This document shows, one piece after another, positions 26,232 through 36,758 of a DNA stretch of 64,000 bases. The notes below the pieces were generated by a model. It did not search any database. It saw only the letters and a list, made by a program, of their open reading frames with translations, and was not told the DNA's origin. The stretch covers positions 464,438 through 528,437 of the forward strand of contig NZ_QNVV01000001.1 of assembly GCF_003384725.1 (NCBI RefSeq), given 5' to 3'. Source of the stretch: Chryseobacterium pennipullorum (GTDB lineage: Bacteria > Bacteroidota > Bacteroidia > Flavobacteriales > Weeksellaceae). Numbering within the stretch: position 1 is the stretch's first letter; the number at the start of each line of letters is the position of its first letter. Made by a program: the position numbers and the translations under genes.

Positions 26232-26239
26232 TAAATTTG
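26232..26239 (+). promoter_or_regulatory. -7 promoter element of the gnd-zwf-pgl operon
   Basis: TAAATTTG matches TAnnTTTG, 27 bases upstream of the gnd ATG. Confidence 0.5.
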
Positions 26240-26266
26240 ACCTGTAAAAATAAATCTTAAATAAGA

Positions 26267-27685
26267 ATGGAAAAGTACAATTACGGGGTCATCGGTCTCG
26301 GAGTAATGGGAAGAAACCTGCTTTACAATATTGCCGATAACGGTTTTTCTACAGCAGGATTCGATCTGGATGAGGAAAAAGTAAGCGCACTTCATGATGG
26401 AGCGACTCCGGGAACTTCAGTGAAGGGAACAGCTTCTCTGGAAGAGTTTGTCTCCGTTTTGGAGAGCCCGAGAAAAATTATTTTAATGGTTCCCGCTGGA
26501 AAACCTGTAGATGCTGTTCTGGAAAGCATTACACCGCTTCTAAGCCCGAAAGATATCGTAATTGATGCGGGGAATTCTTATTTCAAGGATACCGAAAGAC
26601 GCATTGCTGATTTAGCTTCTAAAAATCTGCATTTTATGGGAATGGGTGTTTCAGGAGGCGAGCAAGGTGCAAGAAGAGGTCCAAGCATTATGCCTGGTGG
26701 CGACCGGGAAGCTTTCAACCTGCTAAAGCCTATGCTGGAACTAATTGCAGCTAAAGTAAACGGTGAAGCTTGTACCGCTTATATGGGGAAAAGTTCTGCA
26801 GGAAACTACGTGAAGATGGTTCATAATGGTATTGAGTATGCCATCATGCAGCTGATCAGCGAGGCTTACGATTTGTTGAGAAAAGGAGCTCAGCTGAACA
26901 ACGACCAGCTTTATGAGGTTTTCAAAATGTGGAATGAAGGTGAGATGAATTCTTTCCTTATTGAAATCACAAGAGACATTTTCCAACAGAAAGATGATTT
27001 AACGGATGGTTTTCTTGTTGACAGGATTCTGGATAAAGCCGGAGCGAAAGGAACAGGGAAATGGACCTCCGAACAGGCCATGGAAATAGGCGTTTCTATT
27101 CCAACGATTGATATCGCCGTAACTTCGAGAATTTTATCTGCTTATAAAGATGAGCGGGTAAAGGCCTCTCAATTATATCCTAAAGGAGAAATAACACGTC
27201 CCGAAAATACAGAAGCCTTCATCAAAGAAGTGGGTGATACCTTATATCTGGCTACTTTGATCAGCTACGCTCAAGGCCTGGCATTATTGGTAAAAGCATC
27301 TGAAGAATATCAGTTTGAAATTCCATTAAAAGATGTTGTCAAAATATGGCGAGGAGGATGTATTATCCGTTCTGTTTTATTAGAAAAATTCTATGCAGCG
27401 TATTCTCAGGATCAGAATTTATCCAATATTCTATTGGATCAGGAGATTTCAGAAATTGTAAAAGATAAAATTTCTTCATTAAGAAAAACAGCTGCTTTTG
27501 CGGTATCAAACGGAATTCCAAGCTTAGGAATTCAGTCAGCTTTAGGGTATTTTGAAGCGTATACCACAGAATCTTTACCGATCAACCTGCTTCAGGCTCA
27601 GCGTGATTATTTTGGGGCGCACACTTACCAGAGAACTGACAGAGATGGAGTTTTTCACACCTCATGGCAAAACTTAAATAATTAA
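26267..27685 (+). CDS. gnd: 6-phosphogluconate dehydrogenase (decarboxylating)
   Basis: The 472-residue protein has the NADP-binding GLGVMGRNL, then VIDAGNSYFKDTERR, GMGVSGGEQGARRGPSIMPG, and the catalytic NYVKMVHNGIEYAIMQ with Lys and Asn conserved. The C-terminal part has GKWTSEQAME and RTDRDGVFHTSW. It converts 6-phosphogluconate to ribulose 5-phosphate with NADPH formation. The residue before the catalytic YVKMVHNG segment is Asn instead of the His found in many family members. It is the first gene of a three-gene oxidative pentose-phosphate operon. Confidence 0.97.
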   Translation: MEKYNYGVIGLGVMGRNLLYNIADNGFSTAGFDLDEEKVSALHDGATPGTSVKGTASLEEFVSVLESPRKIILMVPAGKPVDAVLESITPLLSPKDIVIDAGNSYFKDTERRIADLASKNLHFMGMGVSGGEQGARRGPSIMPGGDREAFNLLKPMLELIAAKVNGEACTAYMGKSSAGNYVKMVHNGIEYAIMQLISEAYDLLRKGAQLNNDQLYEVFKMWNEGEMNSFLIEITRDIFQQKDDLTDGFLVDRILDKAGAKGTGKWTSEQAMEIGVSIPTIDIAVTSRILSAYKDERVKASQLYPKGEITRPENTEAFIKEVGDTLYLATLISYAQGLALLVKASEEYQFEIPLKDVVKIWRGGCIIRSVLLEKFYAAYSQDQNLSNILLDQEISEIVKDKISSLRKTAAFAVSNGIPSLGIQSALGYFEAYTTESLPINLLQAQRDYFGAHTYQRTDRDGVFHTSWQNLNN

Positions 27686-27694
27686 ATCCGGAAA

Positions 27695-29176
27695 ATGAGC
27701 GACAATACAATCCTGCATCCCACAACCATTGTTATTTTTGGTGCCACGGGAGATTTGGCAAAAAGAAAGCTTTTCCCAGCCTTTTACAATTTATATATCG
27801 ATGGCAGAATGCCCAAAGGCTTTAATATTTTAGCGTTGGGAAGAGCCGAAAATACGGATGAAAAATTCAGAGCTTATATTAAAGAAAACCTGGAGAGCTT
27901 TTCAAGAAAAACGGTGACCAAGGAAGATTGGGCGGGTTTCCAGGCGCATATCAGCTACTTTCAGCATCAGTTGGACGAAGAAGATTCTTACCAGAACCTG
28001 TATCATAAATTGGAGAATTTCGACAAAGTATACGGGATGAGGGGCAACAGATTATTCTACCTTTCTATTGCACCGAACTTTGTATCCGTCATTTCAAACC
28101 ATATCAAGAATACGTCTATCGCTTCAGATCCTGCAAAAGACCGGATTATCATAGAAAAACCTTTTGGTCACAACAAAGAGTCTGCTGTAGAACTCAATAA
28201 TCTTCTTTCACAAACCTTTCAGGAAGAACAGATTTACCGTATCGACCATTATTTAGGAAAAGAAACCGTTCAGAATATTTTAGCCTTCAGATTCGGAAAT
28301 TCAATTTTTGAGCCTTTATGGAATCACAGACACATAGACTCGGTTCAGATTACCGTTGCCGAAGAAGTGGGTGTAGAGACAAGAGCAAGCTTTTATGAAC
28401 AGACGGGCGCCTTACGTGATATGATTCAGAACCACCTTTTACAGATTCTTTGTATGGTGGCCATGGAACCGCCGGTTTCACTGGAGTCCGGGGAGATTAG
28501 GGACCGTAAAGTGGATGTTTTAAAATCAATCCGCAGAATTTCATCGGATAAAGTAGATCATTACGCTGTCCGGGGCCAGTATGGAAGAGGAAAAGTAAAC
28601 GGAGTAAAAGTAAATGGTTATCGTCAGGAAGAAGGAATTGCCCCAGATTCTAACACCGAAACATTTGCTGCCATTAAGTTTTACCTGGATAATCAACGAT
28701 GGGAAAACGTTCCTTTCTATGTTCGGACCGGAAAAAAGATGAAAGAGAAGCACTCTTATATTACCATTCAATTCAAACCCCTTCCCCATTCTACGTTTTC
28801 AGAAAGCTCATCCCCTCTGTCCGCTAACCGGCTGATTATTAATATTCAGCCGCAAATGGATATAAGATTACAGTTTATGTCAAAAAAACCGGGTCTTTCA
28901 TTAGAATTGAAACCGGTAGAAATGATTTTCGATAATTTTGCCTGTCAGACCGATACTCCTGAAGCTTATGAAACCCTTTTGCTGGAAGCGCTTGCCGGTG
29001 ACCTCACCTTATTTATGCGTTCTGATCAGGTAGAAGAAGCCTGGGATGTTGTAAAAACAATTCAGGAAACCTGGGAAACCACCAAAGATTCTTCTTTCCC
29101 GAATTATGATGCAGGAAGCTGGGGCCCTGATGACAGCAATGCCTTGGTTGAAAGACAAGGGCATGAGTGGATTTAG
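27695..29176 (+). CDS. zwf: Glucose-6-phosphate 1-dehydrogenase
   Basis: The 493-residue protein has the NADP motif [14 protein letters not shown], the substrate and catalytic motif RIDHYLGKE near residue 185, RIIIEKPFG, and the C-terminal [20 protein letters not shown]. It makes 6-phosphogluconolactone from glucose 6-phosphate. It starts 9 bases after gnd and is followed after 21 bases by the lactonase gene. Confidence 0.97.
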   Translation: MSDNTILHPTTIVIFGATGDLAKRKLFPAFYNLYIDGRMPKGFNILALGRAENTDEKFRAYIKENLESFSRKTVTKEDWAGFQAHISYFQHQLDEEDSYQNLYHKLENFDKVYGMRGNRLFYLSIAPNFVSVISNHIKNTSIASDPAKDRIIIEKPFGHNKESAVELNNLLSQTFQEEQIYRIDHYLGKETVQNILAFRFGNSIFEPLWNHRHIDSVQITVAEEVGVETRASFYEQTGALRDMIQNHLLQILCMVAMEPPVSLESGEIRDRKVDVLKSIRRISSDKVDHYAVRGQYGRGKVNGVKVNGYRQEEGIAPDSNTETFAAIKFYLDNQRWENVPFYVRTGKKMKEKHSYITIQFKPLPHSTFSESSSPLSANRLIINIQPQMDIRLQFMSKKPGLSLELKPVEMIFDNFACQTDTPEAYETLLLEALAGDLTLFMRSDQVEEAWDVVKTIQETWETTKDSSFPNYDAGSWGPDDSNALVERQGHEWI

Positions 29177-29197
29177 AACTTAACTAAGAAATAAAAA

Positions 29198-29908
29198 ATG
29201 AATATTACCCTATTTAATACGCTCGACACTTTATATAAAAAAGCAGCGGATACGTTTGTTGAGCTATCAGAACAATCTATACAAAAAAATGGAAAATTTG
29301 TTGTAGCATTGAGCGGGGGCTCTTCTCCCAAAGCCATTTTCAGCTTATTGGCAACTCCGGAATATGCAGATAAAATAGATTGGAACAAAGTATATGTTTT
29401 CTGGGTAGATGAAAGATGGGTTTCGCTTGATGATGAAAAGAGCAATTTTAAAATGACCCTGGAAACACTTTTAGATAAGGTTCCCGTGAATAAAGATCAG
29501 ATTTTCCCGATGTATAAAGACGGAATTGAACCTGAAGCTTATGCTGAAGAATATGAAGCACAAATCAGAAACGTACTCGGTAAAGAAGGCGTTTTTGATT
29601 TTATCCTTTTAGGAATGGGTGATGATGGTCACACCGCGTCCTTATTTCCGGGAGAAGCCGTTCTGGATGAAAAGGAAAAATGGGTAGCCGCTTATTATCT
29701 GAAACCTCAGGAAATGTTCAGGATTACTTTGACTGAACCTATCATTAATAAAGCCGACAACATTTTGATTGTCACATTCGGCAGCTCCAAAAAGCATGCT
29801 CTAAACGAGGTTTTAAACGGTGAATACAATCCGAAACTGTACCCGCTTCAGCTCATTGAAAAGAAAGCCGGGGTTCAGATTTTCACAGATAAAGAGGCAG
29901 GAGCTTAG
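29198..29908 (+). CDS. pgl: 6-phosphogluconolactonase
   Basis: The 236-residue protein shows ALSGGSSPKAIFSLL near the N-terminus, VFWVDERWVSLDDEKSNFKM and LLGMGDDGHTASLFPG, all hallmarks of the DevB/Pgl family. It hydrolyses the lactone made by Zwf, linking zwf to gnd. It is the last gene of the operon and is followed by a strong terminator. Confidence 0.96.
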   Translation: MNITLFNTLDTLYKKAADTFVELSEQSIQKNGKFVVALSGGSSPKAIFSLLATPEYADKIDWNKVYVFWVDERWVSLDDEKSNFKMTLETLLDKVPVNKDQIFPMYKDGIEPEAYAEEYEAQIRNVLGKEGVFDFILLGMGDDGHTASLFPGEAVLDEKEKWVAAYYLKPQEMFRITLTEPIINKADNILIVTFGSSKKHALNEVLNGEYNPKLYPLQLIEKKAGVQIFTDKEAGA

Positions 29909-30278
29909 TATAGGTTTTTCAATCAATTTATCAGACAAAGTAATACAGTCTTCACCAAAAAATAAAATATCGTCACTTTTTTTAAGTGGCGATATTTTGT
30001 ATATAAACTGATCATTATACTTTTAAATCGTACCTCTATGAGGTCTATTATTACAATGGGCCGGTCACTCTGCGTCTCCCGCAATGCATGAAAAAAAAGT
30101 AAAATCATTCATAAGTAAAATCCCTGATTTATAGAAAACAGGGGTTTACCCTTACTTATATCTTCAATTTTCGGATGAAATTAGCAGTACTCATCAGTAT
30201 GCTCCAGGATTCTGTTCTCATGAAGTTCAGAACCGCAAAGTCTGTTTGGATGAAAGCATCAATTCAGGAAAAAAAGCA
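29909..30278. other. Intergenic region after pgl
   Basis: About 370 bases. It carries the pgl terminator and, further on, no recognised gene or promoter. A 37-codon frame at 30177 begins MKLAVLISMLQD but overlaps the next gene in another frame and is not supported. Confidence 0.5.
29964..29998. terminator. Terminator of the gnd-zwf-pgl operon
   Basis: AAAATATCGTCACTT pairs with AAGTGGCGATATTTT (one G-T pair) around a 5-base T loop. The A/T ends make it usable in both directions. Confidence 0.88.
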
Positions 30279-32021
30279 ATGGAAATGAGACATTACCTAC
30301 TGGCAAAAAATAATAATATGAAAATAAAACAGGTACAGCAAAACGCTGAACGGTCTGAGAGACAAGCTATTTTACAAAGCATGAAAATTGATATTGATAA
30401 AAGGTTTAGCTGGGATTCGCAAACATGGGTACAGGACGAGGAATACGAACTGGACTTGATTGAAAAAGACGTGGATTTTAACCTGAAAGATGACCTGGCC
30501 TACATAGGCCTGATCATGAAAAACTACACTTCTTCGATTCCTGATACGGAAGATCAGAGAATGCTAGAGGCCGAGTTGAGCAGAACTAAAAAAATGTATA
30601 CCTATAAAATCAATTATCTTACGATCAGGTCCCACCTGCTAAATATAGAGCAGAAGAAGAAAACTGAGCTGCCCAGACTTGAGAAAATGTACACAGACGA
30701 AATTAACTTGCTGAAATATACCCCTCCCGAACCGCTTCATTTCAGGAAACGCACAAAAGCTGGCTATATTCGGAAGATGACCATTAAAGCCAATCAGTGG
30801 CATGATCAAAAAATAATTGAAAGAAAAAAAGTTCTTGAAAAAGAAAAAGAAGAAGCAAAGATCAGGATATTGAAGGAGGAAGAAGATCTGATAAAAGGAG
30901 TGATACAGTTTCTGAAAATCGATGAACGCTATATAGCTCTTATAAAAGCAGGTGTGATGTTATTGCCCAGCGATTCACGCCTGGCGGCAATTTTTCCAAA
31001 AAGCCAGTGGCTCACCTTCAACCGTTCCAACAAAGTCAACAGACATGAGGCCATGCACCAACATGCCCGGAAACTGTTGATGAAGCATAATTTGTTCACA
31101 GGAAAAACCAAAGATAAAACGGGTATATTACCCGGCAGCAGAAAAGGGTGTCTCTGCATCATGTACATTAAAGAAGGACATATGAAAGACCAGAATGGCG
31201 CAACTTTCAGGCCTGTGTTTGGTGCCTCGGGTGTTAGGCCTTATGGCGAAAAACATCATTTACAAGCCCTACAGATAGAAAGCAACAGTTATATCAGCAT
31301 GGGGGTACCTGATCCTTCGGAAATAGCTGATATTTCCTATGAAAAAACAGTCGAAAGCTTAAGTAAGCGGGTGGACATTATGCAGCGCCTGGGCATAAAA
31401 GCACCTTCTATGCAATCCCGTTTGTATTTTCTGCAGACACCGGAGTATAGGGCCAATAAAAAAATAAATGAGATACAGCCTGATATGGCAGATCATCTGT
31501 TGGCCCAGGCCAAAAAAAACAAGATCGGCATGCTGGAAAGCTGGGGACCCAGTAACTGTGCAGAGCCCGCTATTATGACGGCCATCTATCAGATGTACAG
31601 CCGGCCGGCTGATATTTATCTATCCGTACCTTTTGAAGGCGTTTTATCCCACGATAAGCTGTTACTTAAATACACCTGTACGAGATGCGCCCTTTCTGAG
31701 CCCGCCTTCATGTCGCCCCAGGGCAGTATCCCTGGACAGAGGCTTACCGATATGCGCCTGCAGAGAGGTAAATCTCCGGTAGTGAGCCATCATCTTTTAT
31801 CAGCCGGACTTATTTATAATGCAGAGTACACAAACCACCCTTATCAGGACAAGCATGATGCTATAGAACGTACAGTTATTCGCAATCAGGGACATGGCTT
31901 TGGACATGTAAAACGTGGTCATGATCAGGTGGCTGTAGAGACTACAAAAATGCTCATGATAAGGCAGATTGTGCAGGAAATTATCGATGATGTACTGGAT
32001 CGAAACGATGTACTGATATAA
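30279..32021 (+). CDS. Large cytosolic protein with deaminase-like C-terminal motifs (function unknown)
   Basis: The protein is about 580 residues. The N-terminal 200 residues are charged and helical (for example ERKKVLEKEKEEAKIRILKE). A middle part has many His and no recognised domain. Near residue 427 it has GPSNCAEPAIMTAIYQM and about 40 residues later CTRCALSEPAF. The CAE and CxxC pair is the zinc-ligand pattern of the cytidine-deaminase-like fold, and NCAEP is typical of YwqJ-type toxin deaminases. There is no signal peptide, no Rhs or secretion domain and no obvious immunity gene. A TTG at 30246 is an alternative start. Function is not assigned; deaminase is a motif-based suggestion. 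Confidence 0.7.
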   Translation: MEMRHYLLAKNNNMKIKQVQQNAERSERQAILQSMKIDIDKRFSWDSQTWVQDEEYELDLIEKDVDFNLKDDLAYIGLIMKNYTSSIPDTEDQRMLEAELSRTKKMYTYKINYLTIRSHLLNIEQKKKTELPRLEKMYTDEINLLKYTPPEPLHFRKRTKAGYIRKMTIKANQWHDQKIIERKKVLEKEKEEAKIRILKEEEDLIKGVIQFLKIDERYIALIKAGVMLLPSDSRLAAIFPKSQWLTFNRSNKVNRHEAMHQHARKLLMKHNLFTGKTKDKTGILPGSRKGCLCIMYIKEGHMKDQNGATFRPVFGASGVRPYGEKHHLQALQIESNSYISMGVPDPSEIADISYEKTVESLSKRVDIMQRLGIKAPSMQSRLYFLQTPEYRANKKINEIQPDMADHLLAQAKKNKIGMLESWGPSNCAEPAIMTAIYQMYSRPADIYLSVPFEGVLSHDKLLLKYTCTRCALSEPAFMSPQGSIPGQRLTDMRLQRGKSPVVSHHLLSAGLIYNAEYTNHPYQDKHDAIERTVIRNQGHGFGHVKRGHDQVAVETTKMLMIRQIVQEIIDDVLDRNDVLI

Positions 32022-32632
32022 GGTTTTCCATAGTTTATTTTAACCTATCTGTTTAGAAACTTTTTGAGTCTATGGAGTTTTTTTTACAGGATGCTCATTT
32101 CTATGAAGTGACTATTGGGTGATTCATAATAAAAATATACTTTTGCAATCAACAACAAAAAGTTATTATCATTGATTATACTGTTGTCAGTAAAAACTAA
32201 ACCCACGAAACTCAGTAATATGGACAAAAACAAAATGATCCTGTATTTGTTTCTCCGAATACGTCAAAATCGAATTGTTTACGACAATTTAAAGCCACAT
32301 TAATCCTTTAAAATTATTTTATAGCTCGGGTTAAATAGAATCCAAAAGAGTTTATGGATTTATTTCCTCAAATAAGATATTAGGAACAACCTGTACTGCA
32401 AAATTATAGGTTTTCTATTTCGTCCAGATTTGAAGAGCTCTTATAAAGCTTAGTATTTAATTACTGCGCTTCTGAATTGCGATACCCTTTAAAATCCGAG
32501 TTGAATTAAAATTGCTTAAAAAAAATTATTTGAATCAGAATTTTGTACTCAGATGAATTAACAGGATTCAGAATCATCTAATGAGCGGAACCGAAAAGCT
32601 ATACGAGTAGGGAAATATTATAAAACTAAACT
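32022..32632. other. Intergenic region with a promoter-like element
   Basis: About 610 bases without a clear gene. A TACTTTTG element at 32138-32145 with TTG at 32115-32117 looks like a promoter. It precedes a 27-codon frame at 32221 (MDKNKMILYLFLRIRQNRIV) that may be a gene remnant. Nothing else is recognised. Confidence 0.5.
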
Positions 32633-35377
32633 ATGAGAAAATTTCTTTTATTATTGGTGTTCATCAGTTTAAACTCCTTTGCCCAATGCTGGCAGGGACT
32701 TACCGCAGGACGCGAGCATTCGGTAGGGCTCAAAACAGATGGCTCCTTATGGGCATGGGGAGTAAATTTTTCCGGACAGCTGGGTAACGGAGGTTCATTG
32801 AGCAGATCCACACCGACCCGTATTGGAGCAGACACAGATTGGAAAATCATTAATGCCGGCGGTGACCAGACGTTCGCCATCAAAACAGATGGAACACTGT
32901 GGGCATGGGGAAGAAATGAATATGGACAATTTGCAAACGGAACGACCACTTCAAAAAATACACCCATACAGATCGGAACGGATACCAACTGGAAAAGCGT
33001 CAGTGTAGGAGACGATTTTACAATGGGAATCAAAACAGATGGAACATTATGGGGCTGGGGGCGTAACAATTATGGACAATTGGGTGATGGAACCACCACT
33101 TCAAGAAATATCCCAACACAAATAGGAACGGATACGAACTGGAGAAGTATTGACACCGGGAGCAGGTATGTTTTAGGAATCAAAACGGATGGCACGCTAT
33201 GGGCATGGGGATATAATTTTAATGGACAACTCGGAGACGGAACTTCCATTTCAAAAAATGTTCCTATACCGATAGGAACTGATACAAACTGGAAAAGCGT
33301 AGACGCCTCAAATAATTATTCGGTAGGTCTGAGAACAGATGGTACGTTATGGACATGGGGCAGTAATCAATATGGGCAATTGGGTGATGGAACTACGGTG
33401 AGTAAGAAGGCTCCTATTCAAGTAGGAACCGCAAACGACTGGCTCAATGCAGCGGCTAAAAATGGTTCTACGTATGCAACCAAAACAGATGGTACGCTGT
33501 GGACATGGGGGTATAATTATTACGGACAGCTCGGTAATGGCACCACGAATGTAGCCAATGGCGGATCCTCACCTGCTCAGGTGGGCACCTCATCAGACCA
33601 TCTGAAGATTTATGCCGGAGAAAATTATGCCCTTGTGGAAACAATTGACGGCTCCTTAAAGGCTTGTGGCAAAAACAACTTCGGGCAGGTAGGTGATGGC
33701 ACGACTACTGAAAAAAATACTTTTGTTGCGATTGCCTGTCCTGAAGTGTGTATCTCTCCGACACAATTTTCTACAACCAACATTACTTCTGCAGCGGCTG
33801 TCATTAATTGGACCGCGGCTACTCAGGCTCCAAGTAAGGGATATTTGTATCTGTATAGCACGAGTCCCACGATGGGCGGAAATAATGGAACTACTTCTTC
33901 CACCACTGTCAATCTGACCAATCTGCTACCCAATACTACGTATTATTGGTGGGTGGCGTCTGATTGTGGATTCAGCCAGGCCGTCTGGCTGCAGGGAGGT
34001 TCCTTTACAACACTTCCTGCAGCTGAGGCAGGTTGTTGGCAGAGTGCCAGTGCCGGTCTTTATCATTCAATAGGATTGAAAAAAGACGGAACCTTATGGG
34101 CCTGGGGAGATAACTCTGACGGAGCGCTGGGGGACGGAACTACGACCAACAGAAATACACCCATACAGGTAGGAACTGCTAATAACTGGGTGAAAATAGA
34201 AGCCGGGCTTTCCTATTCGGCAGCCATAAAAACAGATGGAACGCTATGGGTGTGGGGATGGAATTATTCCGGGCAATTAGGGGATGGAACCACTACCAGC
34301 AAAAATACTCCCATACAGGTAGGAACAGCGACAAACTGGTTACATATTGCGACCGGAGACAGCCATATGGCAGCTATAAAATCTGATGGAACACTTTGGG
34401 CATGGGGCAAAAATAACAAGGGACAATTAGGAGACGGTACAACTGTTACCAAAACATTTCCTGTGCAAATAGGAACCGCTACAGACTGGGTAAGTGTAGC
34501 ATCCAAGGGAAACCATACGCTCGCCATCAAAGCAGACGGAACGCTTTGGGCATGGGGAGATAATGCATCCGGTCAGCTAGGTAATGGAACTTTAACCATA
34601 ATTACTTCCCCTGTTCAAATAGGAACAGCGACGGACTGGCAAAGTATTCAAGGCGGAAGAATCCATTCGATGGGACTCAAAACAGATGGGACACTTTGGG
34701 CATGGGGAGATAACAGATGGGGACAGTTGGGTGACGGTACAACCGTTAATAAAACTTTACCTATACAAGTAGGAACCGCATCCAACTGGCGGAATTTCAG
34801 CAGCGGTTCTGTTGGTTCCACTATCGCTATCAAAACAGATGGATCACTTTGGACATGGGGATACAACGCCCTGGGACAATTAGGAGATGGAACAGAGAAG
34901 GATAGATCTACACCAATGCGTATCGGAACAGCTACAGACTGGCAGAGCCTTTCAGGAGGAGCCCAAAACACCATCGCGATCAATGCTGATGGCCATTTAG
35001 CCATTTCCGGCTATAACAGCATGGGACAGATAGGAGACGGCACAGAGATTCAAAGGACAATTTTTACACCTGTTGTCTGTCCTGCAGGCAGTGTAACTGT
35101 TACCCGTTTTGCCAATAGCCTTGCTGCGGAGGAAGTTTCAAAGGCAGGTCAGCTGATAGTCTACCCGAATCCGGTATATGATATCCTGACTATCTCGTTT
35201 GATCAAAAAATCCTTTCGGTAACAGTTTACAATACTGCCGGAAAACAGGTATTGACCAAAAGAATCAATGATACGAAAGGAACCCTTGACTTCTCTTCCT
35301 TTTTACCAGGTATTTATCAGGTTACAGTACACTCGGCTAATAACGTTGTAAAAACGGTAAAAGTCATCAAAAGGTAA
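32633..35377 (+). CDS. RCC1-repeat protein with fibronectin III domain and type IX sorting domain
   Basis: The 914-residue protein has a signal peptide (LNSFAQ), then about seven RCC1-type repeats (unit motif TDGTLWAWG followed by GQLGDGTT) up to residue 370. One fibronectin III-like domain follows ([15 protein letters not shown] to [13 protein letters not shown], about 375-460), then about eight more RCC1 repeats, and a C-terminal Por-type sorting domain ([14 protein letters not shown] to VKVIKR). RCC1 repeats form seven-bladed propellers, so two propellers joined by an FN3 linker are likely. The sorting domain directs export by type IX secretion to the surface or medium. Ligand is unknown. 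The repeats explain the strong periodicity of the DNA here. Confidence 0.9.
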   Translation: MRKFLLLLVFISLNSFAQCWQGLTAGREHSVGLKTDGSLWAWGVNFSGQLGNGGSLSRSTPTRIGADTDWKIINAGGDQTFAIKTDGTLWAWGRNEYGQFANGTTTSKNTPIQIGTDTNWKSVSVGDDFTMGIKTDGTLWGWGRNNYGQLGDGTTTSRNIPTQIGTDTNWRSIDTGSRYVLGIKTDGTLWAWGYNFNGQLGDGTSISKNVPIPIGTDTNWKSVDASNNYSVGLRTDGTLWTWGSNQYGQLGDGTTVSKKAPIQVGTANDWLNAAAKNGSTYATKTDGTLWTWGYNYYGQLGNGTTNVANGGSSPAQVGTSSDHLKIYAGENYALVETIDGSLKACGKNNFGQVGDGTTTEKNTFVAIACPEVCISPTQFSTTNITSAAAVINWTAATQAPSKGYLYLYSTSPTMGGNNGTTSSTTVNLTNLLPNTTYYWWVASDCGFSQAVWLQGGSFTTLPAAEAGCWQSASAGLYHSIGLKKDGTLWAWGDNSDGALGDGTTTNRNTPIQVGTANNWVKIEAGLSYSAAIKTDGTLWVWGWNYSGQLGDGTTTSKNTPIQVGTATNWLHIATGDSHMAAIKSDGTLWAWGKNNKGQLGDGTTVTKTFPVQIGTATDWVSVASKGNHTLAIKADGTLWAWGDNASGQLGNGTLTIITSPVQIGTATDWQSIQGGRIHSMGLKTDGTLWAWGDNRWGQLGDGTTVNKTLPIQVGTASNWRNFSSGSVGSTIAIKTDGSLWTWGYNALGQLGDGTEKDRSTPMRIGTATDWQSLSGGAQNTIAINADGHLAISGYNSMGQIGDGTEIQRTIFTPVVCPAGSVTVTRFANSLAAEEVSKAGQLIVYPNPVYDILTISFDQKILSVTVYNTAGKQVLTKRINDTKGTLDFSSFLPGIYQVTVHSANNVVKTVKVIKR

Positions 35378-35463
35378 ATATTACCATGGCAGACATTCAT
35401 TGGGTTGAGTGGCTGCCATTGGCAAATAAAATCCTTATACTCTTGATATTCAAAATATCCCTG

Positions 35464-35494
35464 GCACCAATTTAGATAAATTGGTGCTTTTTTT
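35464..35494 (+). terminator. Terminator after the RCC1 gene
   Basis: A perfect 10-base-pair stem (GCACCAATTT / AAATTGGTGC) with loop AGAT is followed by T7. Confidence 0.93.
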
Positions 35495-35586
35495 ATTTCC
35501 AGCTCAAAAGTCAATGAGTGATTTCTATTGAATACGGATGGACCACAGCCCATCCCTTTGGAAGATAGTGCTTTTCGTTTCCCACA

Positions 35587-36747
35587 CTATATTTCTTCAA
35601 AGCTCTTTTTTAAACGTTCCAGACCATCCGTCAAAAGCTCCCGCGGACATCCGATATTGATTCTCAGGAAACCTTCACCACTTGCACCATACATGGTTCC
35701 GGAATTGAGCCAGACTTTACCCTCCATCAAAAGAATTTTTGATAATTCATCTGAAGATTTGCCCAATGCCGTACAGTCGAGCCAAACCAAATACGTTGCT
35801 TCCAGGGGAATCACTTTAATTTTCGGCAGATGTTCGCTGCAAAAATCCCTCAGATAGATAAAATTCCGGTACAGATAGCCTTTCAGCTCACCCATCCATT
35901 CCTGACCTTCTGTATATGCTGCTATCAAAGCTTCCATTGCAATGGGATTAGGATAGCTGTTTTCCTGAAGCTCTAACATTTTACGGACCTGCTGAAGGAT
36001 TGTTTTGTTCCGGCAAATAAGGTATGATACCGGTAATCCCGAAAAATTAAATGTTTTACAGGGTGAGCCACAGGTCACCGAATCAAGGTTGTAATTTTGA
36101 GCGATCGAAATAAATGGAATATGAGGGCGGTCCGCGAAAATTAAATCAGAATGGATCTCATCCGAAACGACCATTACATTATTTCTGGAACAGATCTCAG
36201 CTATTTTTTCCAGGTCGTCCCGGGTCCAGACTTTGCCAACGGGATTATGCGGATTGCAGAACAGCAATAGTTTAGTTTTGGGATCAGAAGCCTTGATTTC
36301 CAGATCTTCAAAATCGATGGCGTAATTTCCATCTTCATACTTCAGGTCATTACAAACAAGGTGGCAGCCATAGTTTTCTAAGAGAGTAAAAAAATGATTG
36401 TACACAGGAGTCTGGAGAATAATCTGTTCATCCGGCTTCACAAACGTACGGACAATGGCAGAAAGAGATGGGAGAATTCCTGTTGTGGGCAAAAGCCATT
36501 CTTTTTCTATTGTAAAATGATGATGGGTTTCCCACCACGTGATCACCGATTCATTGAAACTTTCAGGTATCGTTCCATATCCAAAGATTCCGTGTGAAAC
36601 CTTTTCAGCAATGGCATGGAGCACCTTCGGAGCAGTTTTAAAATCCATATCTGCCACCCACATGGGTAGGATGTTTTCTTTTGCCCAATCCCACTTTACG
36701 GAATGGGTTCCTCTTCTGTCTATAATTTCGTCGAAATTGTATTTCAT
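35587..36747 (-). CDS. PatB/MalY-family PLP-dependent C-S lyase
   Basis: The 386-residue protein has the class I/II aminotransferase fold in its PatB/MalY version: MWVADMDFKTAP near residue 29, FGYGTIPESF, CNPHNPVGKVW near 164, SDEIHSDLI near 195 and the PLP lysine K231 in SPCKTFNFSGLP. Family members cleave C-S bonds, for example cystathionine beta-lyase. It is the last gene of a five-gene unit starting with egtD, 11 bases from the transporter gene. In that context it may take the place of EgtE, cleaving the hercynylcysteine sulfoxide to ergothioneine, or act on sulfur compounds brought in by the importer. Family is sure, the pathway role is inferred. Confidence 0.88.
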   Translation of the reverse strand: MKYNFDEIIDRRGTHSVKWDWAKENILPMWVADMDFKTAPKVLHAIAEKVSHGIFGYGTIPESFNESVITWWETHHHFTIEKEWLLPTTGILPSLSAIVRTFVKPDEQIILQTPVYNHFFTLLENYGCHLVCNDLKYEDGNYAIDFEDLEIKASDPKTKLLLFCNPHNPVGKVWTRDDLEKIAEICSRNNVMVVSDEIHSDLIFADRPHIPFISIAQNYNLDSVTCGSPCKTFNFSGLPVSYLICRNKTILQQVRKMLELQENSYPNPIAMEALIAAYTEGQEWMGELKGYLYRNFIYLRDFCSEHLPKIKVIPLEATYLVWLDCTALGKSSDELSKILLMEGKVWLNSGTMYGASGEGFLRINIGCPRELLTDGLERLKKSFEEI

Positions 36748-36758
36748 TTTTCAGGTCA

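Noticed and set aside
32626..35004. Long antisense frames over the RCC1 gene
   Set aside because: They arise from the repeated codon pattern of the RCC1 repeats on the other strand and have no promoter or family match.
32700..35050. CRISPR-like periodic repeats
   Set aside because: The period is that of RCC1 protein repeats, units diverge at synonymous positions, and no spacers or cas genes are present.
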